Position numbers and translations under genes: made by a program. Shown here one piece after another: positions 1 to 4,512 of a DNA stretch of 7,560 nt. How positions within the stretch are numbered: the stretch's first letter is position 1; every line of letters begins with the position of its first letter. Below the pieces are notes generated by a model. That model saw only the letters and a list, made by a program, of their open reading frames with translations, made no database searches and was not told the DNA's origin. This stretch comes from Angelakisella sp. Lineage in GTDB: Bacteria; Bacillota; Clostridia; Oscillospirales; Ruminococcaceae. The stretch spans positions 1 to 7,560 of the forward strand of contig JAAWGY010000103.1 in assembly GCA_022795575.1 (NCBI GenBank), in the 5' to 3' direction.

Positions 1-4
1 TGGG

Positions 5-56
5 CCCAAAATGCGCCCGCCTCCAGCGCCTGCGGCGCGCGGCGGGCTGTTTTGGG
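5..56. terminator. Possible bidirectional intrinsic terminator
   Basis: A long inverted repeat: CCCAAAA (5-11) pairs with TTTTGGG (50-56), GCCCGCC (15-21) pairs with GGCGGGC (41-47), and an inner GCGCC/GGCGC hairpin (26-38) caps it. The GC stem is flanked by an A-run on the left and a T-run on the right, which is the layout of a terminator that could work in either direction. The T-run is only four bases before G's resume, so efficiency is uncertain. It probably ends the transcript of a gene left of the window. Confidence 0.5.
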
Positions 57-80
57 GAGAAAGCGGCTACCCCTAACCCC

Positions 81-168
81 GGCCGCGGTTTGCGCTTCCT
101 GGCTGGGTGGGTGGCAAACTGCGATTGGCCCCAGCCCCACCGCTGCGCCGCTGTTTGAAACCGCGGCC
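81..168 (+). other. Long-range stem-loop, candidate structured RNA domain
   Basis: A perfect 11-bp stem (GGCCGCGGTTT at 81-91, AAACCGCGGCC at 158-168) encloses a second stem, 115-123 with 149-157. That second stem is 8 bp with one T-T mismatch and directly abuts the 3' arm of the first. A third complementarity, GGCTGGG (101-107) with CCCAGCC (130-136), joins the segment between the stems to the inner loop, so it would form a pseudoknot or an alternative fold. The G-rich 101-114 segment could also form a two-tier G-quadruplex. The nested complementarity suggests a folded RNA, but transcription is not shown. Confidence 0.4.
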
Positions 169-231
169 TGACGGTTTGCAATAGAACGGTAAGGTCTGTG
201 CGCCTGGGTACAGCCCTACTGCTGTTGCAGT

Positions 232-318
232 CGCCCTGGGGAGTTTCGCTCCTGCGGGAGCGACCAGGGCGCTGCCCTGGACCTGCAAGCCTTTGAAAAG
301 GCTTGAGCGAAACTTTTA
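232..318 (+). repeat. Compound palindromic element with competing hairpins
   Basis: Three hairpins lie in tandem. CGCCCTGG (232-239) pairs with CCAGGGCG (264-271) around an inner CGCTCC-TGCG-GGAGCG hairpin (247-262). The same CCAGGGC (264-270) can instead pair with GCCCTGG (274-280) across a three-base loop. A third hairpin, AAGCCTT-TGAA-AAGGCTT, occupies 287-304 and is followed by GAAACTTTTA. The layout resembles extragenic palindromic repeats that I recall between genes in Oscillospiraceae genomes. That family likeness is from memory; only one copy is visible here. Confidence 0.45.
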
Positions 319-389
319 GAAGCCGTAACGGTGGCCGTTGTGCGCAGTTTGCCAGCAAGTTTTCTGTCTGCCTTTGGCGGGCGCTGCGT

Positions 390-420
390 GGTTCCGGTTG
401 TCGGGATACCCCTGTTTTTT
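390..420 (+). terminator. Weak terminator or attenuator-like hairpin before obgE
   Basis: GGTTCC (390-395) can pair with GGGATACC (404-410, one bulged T) to make a six-base-pair stem with an eight-base loop. Four bases later comes a run of six T's (415-420). The site ends about 32 bases before the obgE start codon. It could end an RNA arising from the upstream structured region, or attenuate read-through into obgE. The stem is weak, so this is tentative. Confidence 0.3.
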
Positions 421-452
421 GGTCTACCTTCGTTTTTGGGAAAGGATTGTCT

Positions 453-1727
453 ATGTTTGTAGATAAAGCGCGCATCACCATCAAGGCCGGCGACGGCGGC
501 AACGGCAAGGTCTCCTTCCATCGGGAAAAATTCGTCGCCGCCGGCGGCCCCGACGGCGGCGACGGCGGCAAGGGCGGCGACGTCCTCTTCGTCGCCGATA
601 CCAACCTGAGCAGCCTCATCGATTTTAAGTACCGCAAACGCTATGCCGCCGGCCGCGGCCAGGATGGCGGCTCCAAAAAGTGCTTCGGCAAAACCGGGGA
701 GGACCTGCTGATCCGGGTGCCCAAGGGTACCGTGGTCCGGGAGGCCGGCACCGGCCGCGTCCTGGCCGACCTCTCCGGCCCCGACCCGGTGGTGGTGGCC
801 CGGGGCGGCAAGGGGGGCTGGGGCAACAGCCACTTCGCTACCCCCACCCGCCAGATCCCCCGCTTCGCCAAGGGCGGCTACCCCGGCGAAAGCTATGAGG
901 TGGAGCTGGAGCTGAAACTCCTGGCCGATGTGGGCCTGGTGGGCTTCCCCAATGTGGGCAAGTCCTCCCTGATCTCGGTGGTCAGCGCCGCCAAGCCGGA
1001 GATCGCCGGCTACCACTTTACCACCCTGACCCCCGTGCTGGGAGTGGTCAAGCTGGGGCCGGAGGAAAGCTTTGTCATGGCGGATATCCCCGGCCTCATC
1101 GAGGGCGCCAGCGAAGGAGTGGGCCTGGGCCACCAGTTTTTGCGCCACGTGGACCGCTGCCGCCTCATCATCCACATTCTGGACGCCTCCGGCTGCGAGG
1201 GCCGGGACCCCAAGGAGGATTTCGCCATCATCAACCGGGAGCTGGAGCGCTTCGACCCCGAGCTGGCAAAGCGCCCCATGATGGTGGCCGGCAACAAGTG
1301 CGATATCGCTGCCCCGGAGCAGGTGGAGGAGCTGCGCCGGTACATCACCGGCCTGGGGTACCCCTTCTTCGCCATCTCCGCCGCCGCCCGCCAGGGCACC
1401 GAGGAGCTGGTGAAGGCGGTGGCCCAGCGCCTCCAGACACTGCCCCCCATCCGGGAGTACCAGCCCGAGCCCCCCGACCGGGAAAAGCTGCTGGCAGAAG
1501 CCAAGCCCAACCAGTTTACGGTGCGGGTGGAGGAGGACGTCTATATTGTTGAGGCGGACTGGCTGATGCGGGTGCTGGGGATGGTGGACATGAACGACTA
1601 CGAATCCCTCCAGTACTTCCAGCGGGTGCTGCGCCTCAGCGGCATCATCGACCGGCTGGAGGAGATGGGCATCCGGGAGGGGGACACGGTGAGCATCCTG
1701 AACTTTGAATTCGAGTATCTGCGGTAA
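453..1727 (+). CDS. obgE: GTPase ObgE/CgtA
   Basis: Essential-type P-loop GTPase that binds the large ribosomal subunit and acts in its assembly and stress signalling (family knowledge). The 424-residue protein has the full architecture. Residues 1-157 are the glycine-rich Obg fold (repeated GDGG/GGKGG runs). The G domain carries GFPNVGKS (164-171, P-loop), TT (190-191, switch I), DIPG (211-214), NKCD (281-284) and SAA (309-311). A C-terminal OCT domain spans about 345-424. The ATG at 453 is chosen because it gives the canonical MFVDK N-terminus and has AAAGGA six bases upstream. An in-frame TTG at 303 would add 50 residues unlike any Obg and is rejected. It is first in an operon with mrnC, which starts 12 bases after its stop. 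It looks intact. Confidence 0.97.
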   Translation: MFVDKARITIKAGDGGNGKVSFHREKFVAAGGPDGGDGGKGGDVLFVADTNLSSLIDFKYRKRYAAGRGQDGGSKKCFGKTGEDLLIRVPKGTVVREAGTGRVLADLSGPDPVVVARGGKGGWGNSHFATPTRQIPRFAKGGYPGESYEVELELKLLADVGLVGFPNVGKSSLISVVSAAKPEIAGYHFTTLTPVLGVVKLGPEESFVMADIPGLIEGASEGVGLGHQFLRHVDRCRLIIHILDASGCEGRDPKEDFAIINRELERFDPELAKRPMMVAGNKCDIAAPEQVEELRRYITGLGYPFFAISAAARQGTEELVKAVAQRLQTLPPIREYQPEPPDREKLLAEAKPNQFTVRVEEDVYIVEADWLMRVLGMVDMNDYESLQYFQRVLRLSGIIDRLEEMGIREGDTVSILNFEFEYLR

Positions 1728-1739
1728 GGTGGTGGCGGT

Positions 1740-2171
1740 ATGGAAGAGATAAGCTCCGGGGGCCGGGTGGAACGGCCCCAGCTGATGAGCCCCCTGGCCC
1801 TGGCCTTTGTGGGGGACGGGGTTTACGGGCTGCTGGCCCGGGAGCATCTGGCCTCGCTGGGCAACGCCCCGGTGGGGCGGCTCCACAGCCGGGCGGTGGA
1901 GCTGGTCTCGGCCAAGGCGCAGTCTGCCGCCTATGAGCGGATCGCCGGGCTGCTCACCGAGGAGGAGGCGGCGGTGTACCGCCGGGGGCGCAACGCCAAT
2001 ACCACCCGCAGCCCCAAGCACACCGAGCTGGCGGTGTACCGCCGGGCCACCGGGGTGGAGGCCCTCTTCGGCTGGCTCTACCTCTCCGGCCGCGCCCAGC
2101 GGCTGCGCCAGCTCTTTGACGCCATTTTGGACACGTCCGGGACAGAGGAAAAGGAAACGGAAGAAGGATAA
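1740..2171 (+). CDS. mrnC: Mini-ribonuclease III (23S rRNA maturation)
   Basis: A 143-residue RNase III catalytic-domain protein without the double-stranded RNA-binding domain, which is the defining architecture of Mini-III. In Bacillus subtilis this enzyme trims the 23S rRNA precursor, helped by ribosomal protein L3 (family knowledge). Visible signatures are SPLALAFVGDGVYG (17-30, with the catalytic-type Asp26), the LH..A..LVSAKAQ segment (49-61), LTEEE (72-76), RRGRNAN (81-87), and ATGVEALFGWLYL (103-115, with Glu107 as the second metal-binding acid). Length matches the family. The ribosome binding site AAGGTGG overlaps the obgE stop codon, implying translational coupling. The pairing with obgE makes sense because both act on the 50S subunit. 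The charged Glu/Lys tail (136-142) looks disordered. Confidence 0.93.
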   Translation: MEEISSGGRVERPQLMSPLALAFVGDGVYGLLAREHLASLGNAPVGRLHSRAVELVSAKAQSAAYERIAGLLTEEEAAVYRRGRNANTTRSPKHTELAVYRRATGVEALFGWLYLSGRAQRLRQLFDAILDTSGTEEKETEEG

Positions 2172-2184
2172 CGAAGGAGGGACT

Positions 2185-3054
2185 ATGGGGGAAAAGGGGA
2201 AGGAATTTTTGCTGGATGTCCTGTACGACATCGCCGGGGGTATTGTTTTTGCGGTGGGGCTGGGCTGCTTTGTGGGCCCGGCCCAGATCGCCCCGGGGGG
2301 TGTTTCGGGCCTTGCCATCCTGGCAAACCATCTTTTCGGCCTGCCGGTGGGTACGGTGAACCTGGGGATCAACATCCCCCTGCTGCTGCTGGCATGGCGG
2401 CTTTTGGGGCGGCGCTTCACCCTAAAGACGCTGCGGTCGGTCTTTTTGCAGTCGCTGATGATTGACCTTGTGGCGCTGTGGCTGCCGGAGTACACCGGGG
2501 ACCGGATCATGGCGGCCCTCTTTGGCGGGGTGGCCATCGGTATCGGGCTGGCCCCTGTCTTTATGCGGGGCTCCACCACCGGCGGCACCGATATCGTCTC
2601 CCGGCTCATCCAGCTGCGGTTCCGCCACGTCTCCATCGGCAAGCTCCTCTTTTTGGTGGACTTGGCCATCCTCCTCCTTTCGGTGGCGGTGTTCCGCAAC
2701 ATCGAAACCGGCCTCTACGGCATGATCTGCATCTACACCTCCGGGCGGATCGTGGACGGCATCCTCTACGGCCTGGATACCGGCAAGGTGGTGCTGGTGG
2801 TAAGCGAAAAGCACCAGGAGATCGCCGGGCGGGTGATGGACCAGCTGGAGCGGGGGGCCACCTTTCTCCACGGCTCCGGGGCCTGGAGCGGGGAGGACAA
2901 ACGGGTGCTGCTCTGCGCCGTGCGGGCCAACCAATGCTACCGGGTGGAGGAGATCGTCCGCGGCGCCGACCCCGACGCCTTCCTCATCATCCTGGAGGCC
3001 AACGAGATTGTGGGGGAGGGCTTCCGCCCCATCACCTCGAATAAGATTACCTGA
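2185..3054 (+). CDS. YitT-family membrane protein (DUF161 + DUF2179)
   Basis: A 289-residue protein of the YitT/DUF161 family, whose transport or signalling role is not established. About five hydrophobic segments are visible near residues 15-35, 56-74, 84-100, 108-127 and 153-170, with further hydrophobic sequence near 177-195. They include the family motifs PGGVSGLAIL (37-46) and GSTTGGTDIVSRL (129-141). Residues from about 199 onward form the soluble DUF2179 domain (GKVVLVVSEK, then FLHGSGAWSG, then DPDAFLIILEANEIVGEGF). The ATG at 2185 is chosen for its strong AAGGAGG (2174-2180) four bases upstream. A longer in-frame reading back to 1807 overlaps mrnC and encodes Pro/Ser/Arg-rich nonsense. 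It lies 13 bases after mrnC, so it is probably the last gene of the operon. No clear intrinsic terminator follows. Confidence 0.9.
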   Translation: MGEKGKEFLLDVLYDIAGGIVFAVGLGCFVGPAQIAPGGVSGLAILANHLFGLPVGTVNLGINIPLLLLAWRLLGRRFTLKTLRSVFLQSLMIDLVALWLPEYTGDRIMAALFGGVAIGIGLAPVFMRGSTTGGTDIVSRLIQLRFRHVSIGKLLFLVDLAILLLSVAVFRNIETGLYGMICIYTSGRIVDGILYGLDTGKVVLVVSEKHQEIAGRVMDQLERGATFLHGSGAWSGEDKRVLLCAVRANQCYRVEEIVRGADPDAFLIILEANEIVGEGFRPITSNKIT

Positions 3055-3093
3055 CTGGCAAAATACGACAGTTTTTTCGCCTTTATTCAGAAA

Positions 3094-3102
3094 TTATCCA
3101 CA
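3094..3102 (+). promoter_or_regulatory. Perfect DnaA-box 9-mer (TTATCCACA)
   Basis: TTATCCACA matches the DnaA-box consensus exactly. A weaker match, TTATTCAGA (7 of 9), lies in the same orientation at 3083-3091, offset by 11 bases or about one helical turn. Both sit in an AT-rich island directly upstream of the extended -10 element at 3121, where a -35 box or regulator site would be expected. Binding by DnaA is inferred from the motif only. Confidence 0.4.
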
Positions 3103-3120
3103 ACTAAGCGCCCCGGGGGA

Positions 3121-3129
3121 TGCTATAAT
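3121..3129 (+). promoter_or_regulatory. Extended -10 promoter for the binding-protein/permease genes
   Basis: TGCTATAAT is a perfect extended -10 element (TGn followed by the consensus TATAAT). The hexamer 17 bases upstream (CAACTA, 3101-3106) is a poor -35, so the promoter would rely on the TGn extension or on an activator. Initiation is expected near 3136, giving a leader of about 200 bases before the binding-protein start at 3334. Confidence 0.7.
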
Positions 3130-3135
3130 GGAGGC

Positions 3136-3318
3136 GGTCCCTTAGAGCTTATTCCTCCCCTGCACACCGCCTTGGCAGGTCCTCTTCCGCCCTGGGGCGT
3201 TACCGTGCCCCCAGGCGCAGCCGCCCCGGGCGGCTCTCAGGCCGACGGAAAAGCCCCCTGTCGGTTCGGTGGGCCGGGGAATTTTGAACAGGCTCTAAAA
3301 CGGGATACATTTTTTAAC
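3136..3318 (+). promoter_or_regulatory. Structured 5' leader of the ABC importer genes
   Basis: Between the promoter and the ribosome binding site lie three consecutive hairpins. One is 3189-3216 (CCTGGGGC against GCCCCCAGG with a bulge). The next is GCCGCC-CCG-GGCGGC (3220-3234). The third is CCGAC/GTCGG (3242-3246 with 3260-3264). A T-run sits at 3310-3315, just before AGGAGG (3319-3324). I could not match the leader to a known riboswitch; in particular the TPP-riboswitch core expected for a ThiP-like system is not visible. It may be a metabolite- or metal-responsive leader, or only an mRNA stability region. Confidence 0.35.
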
Positions 3319-3333
3319 AGGAGGCAACACACC

Positions 3334-4419
3334 ATGCGCAGAGCAAAGCAAAAGGCAGTTTCCCTGGCTCTGGCTGGGGTGCTGGCCCTGGCTGCGGCAG
3401 CAGGCTGTTCTGAAAAAACAGGACCTTCTTCCGCCAGCCCGGTCCCCAGCGCCCCCGCCCCCTCCACCGCACCGGCAGACCCCCAGCCCCAGGCCCTCAC
3501 CGGCGAGATCACCATCTACACCTCGGAGCCCCAGGACCTGATCACTGACCTGCTGGAGGGCTTTGTGGCCCAAAATCCCGGCGTCTCCTACCAGCTGTTC
3601 CGGTCGGGCTCCGGCGCGGTCATCTCCAAAATCGATGCCGAGCTGGAAACCGGCAGCACCGAGGCGGATGTCATCTGGTTTGCGGACATCGGCTACATGA
3701 GCCAGCTGGACGAGAAGGGGCTCATCCGGCACTACACCCCCAAAAGGGCTGGCGACATCGACCCCCGTTTTAACTACAACGACGGCATGGCCTGGGAGGT
3801 ACGGCAGATCTTTAACATCATCGCCGTCAACTCCCTGAAGTGCGATACCGAGGTCAAGGACTGGCAGGACCTCTGCAAGCCGGAGCTTTCCGGCCGCTTC
3901 GCCATGGCCAACCCCAACTACTCCGGCGGCTCCTTTACCACCCTGGTGGGGCTGGTGGGCACCGACGGCTTGGGCTGGGAGCTCTACGAGGCCATGAAGG
4001 CCAACGACATGAAGTTTGAGCAGTCCAACGGCAACCTCCAGACCAAGGTGGCCTCCGGGGAGTACGCCGCCGTTTCGGTGGTGGACTTTATGGCCCGCAA
4101 CGCCGCCGCCGAGGGCTCCCCGGTGGAGTCGGTCTGGCCCGAGAGCGGCGCGGTGATGGTGCCCACCCCGGTGGCCATCCTCTCCACCGTTAAGGAGGAG
4201 AACCGGGCCGCCTGCGAGGCGCTGCTGGACTATATGCTCAGCCCCGAGGCCCAGGCCCTCTTTGTGGCCCAGGGCTACCTGCCGGTGGATCCCGCCGCCG
4301 GCGCCCCGGAGGGCGCCCCCGCCGTGGCGGACATCAAGACCGTTGCCCTGGATATCCAGGACTTTACCAAAAACTCCGGCGCCATCCGGGACCGCTTTAC
4401 TCAAATCTTTGGGGAATGA
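3334..4419 (+). CDS. AfuA/FbpA-like ABC substrate-binding lipoprotein
   Basis: A 361-residue extracellular solute-binding protein of the AfuA/iron(III)-type family (COG1840-like). It would capture a ligand outside the cell and deliver it to the permease encoded next. The N-terminus is a lipoprotein signal: basic MRRAKQK, a hydrophobic stretch, then the lipobox-like AAAGC with Cys25 as the lipidated residue. A Ser/Pro/Ala linker follows (about 31-54). The mature domain has GEITIYTSE (57-65), the family segment SGSGAVISKIDAELE (91-105), ADVIWFAD (111-118), and a C-terminal MLSPEAQALFVAQGYLPV (301-318). ATG 3334 is chosen because it has AGGAGG nine bases upstream and directly begins the signal peptide; the in-frame extension to 3172 would bury it. 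The adjacent Tyr-Tyr pair that binds iron in classical FbpA is not evident, so the ligand is left open (iron, thiamine-type, phosphonate or other). Confidence 0.88.
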   Translation: MRRAKQKAVSLALAGVLALAAAAGCSEKTGPSSASPVPSAPAPSTAPADPQPQALTGEITIYTSEPQDLITDLLEGFVAQNPGVSYQLFRSGSGAVISKIDAELETGSTEADVIWFADIGYMSQLDEKGLIRHYTPKRAGDIDPRFNYNDGMAWEVRQIFNIIAVNSLKCDTEVKDWQDLCKPELSGRFAMANPNYSGGSFTTLVGLVGTDGLGWELYEAMKANDMKFEQSNGNLQTKVASGEYAAVSVVDFMARNAAAEGSPVESVWPESGAVMVPTPVAILSTVKEENRAACEALLDYMLSPEAQALFVAQGYLPVDPAAGAPEGAPAVADIKTVALDIQDFTKNSGAIRDRFTQIFGE

Positions 4420-4438
4420 CCCCCCCTGCCCTTCCACT

Positions 4439-4484
4439 GACAGCAAAAACCCCGCCCTCCATCATCCGGGGGGCGGGGGCTGTC
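4439..4484 (+). terminator. Strong intercistronic hairpin (partial terminator or mRNA stabiliser)
   Basis: CCCCGCCC (4450-4457) pairs with GGGCGGGG (4471-4478). An outer helix, GACAGC (4439-4444) with GCTGTC (4479-4484), encloses it, leaving five A's bulged on the 5' side only. What follows (CCATTTCTGT) is a poor T-run, so full termination is unlikely. In ABC importer operons, hairpins after the binding-protein gene often keep that mRNA more abundant than the permease part, and that role fits here. Confidence 0.6.
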
Positions 4485-4499
4485 CCATTTCTGTAAAAA

Positions 4500-4506
4500 G
4501 GGGGAG
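4500..4506 (+). promoter_or_regulatory. Ribosome binding site that decides the TTG start
   Basis: GGGGGAG lies six bases before TTG 4513 and just downstream of the intercistronic hairpin. There is no ATG with a comparable site nearby, and the protein reads as permease from soon after this codon. The TTG start may lower permease translation relative to the binding protein. Confidence 0.6.
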
Positions 4507-4512
4507 ATTTCC

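Larger units (their letters stand above)
57..452 (+). other. Gene-free, hairpin-rich region upstream of obgE
   Basis: I see no credible protein gene here. The reading frames that cross it lack a ribosome binding site and are low-complexity by-products of the base composition. The stretch instead holds several inverted repeats: 81-91 with 158-168, 232-239 with 264-271, 264-270 with 274-280, 287-293 with 298-304, 327-331 with 335-339, and 366-372 with 376-382. A T-run follows at 415-420. I found no convincing -35/-10 pair for obgE. The region does not show the hallmark motifs of tmRNA, RNase P RNA or SRP RNA that I checked by eye. Confidence 0.6.

Noticed and set aside
303..452. N-terminal extension of ObgE from TTG 303
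   Set aside because: The 50 added residues are unlike Obg proteins, fall in the hairpin-rich region, and lack a ribosome binding site; ATG 453 gives the canonical N-terminus.
1807..2184. N-terminal extension of the YitT protein overlapping mrnC
   Set aside because: The reading is out of frame with mrnC, gives Pro/Ser/Arg-rich sequence, and bypasses the perfect AAGGAGG site at 2174.
216..2702. 828-codon minus-strand open frame over obgE, mrnC and yitT
   Set aside because: Antisense to three clearly conserved genes. Its protein is rich in His/Gly/Ala/Gln repeats with no domain, as expected when strong G/C third-position bias removes stop codons on the opposite strand.
3055..3080. Terminator after the YitT gene (T6 at 3072-3077)
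   Set aside because: There is a T-run but no GC-rich stem directly before it; pairing is limited to about three bases.
3136..3330. TPP riboswitch ahead of the ThiP-like system
   Set aside because: The conserved CTGAGA and ACCTGATCTGGATAAT-type core motifs are not present on the + strand.
3172..3333. N-terminal extension of the binding protein
   Set aside because: It would place the lipoprotein signal peptide internally and would translate through the leader hairpins; ATG 3334 has a good ribosome binding site.
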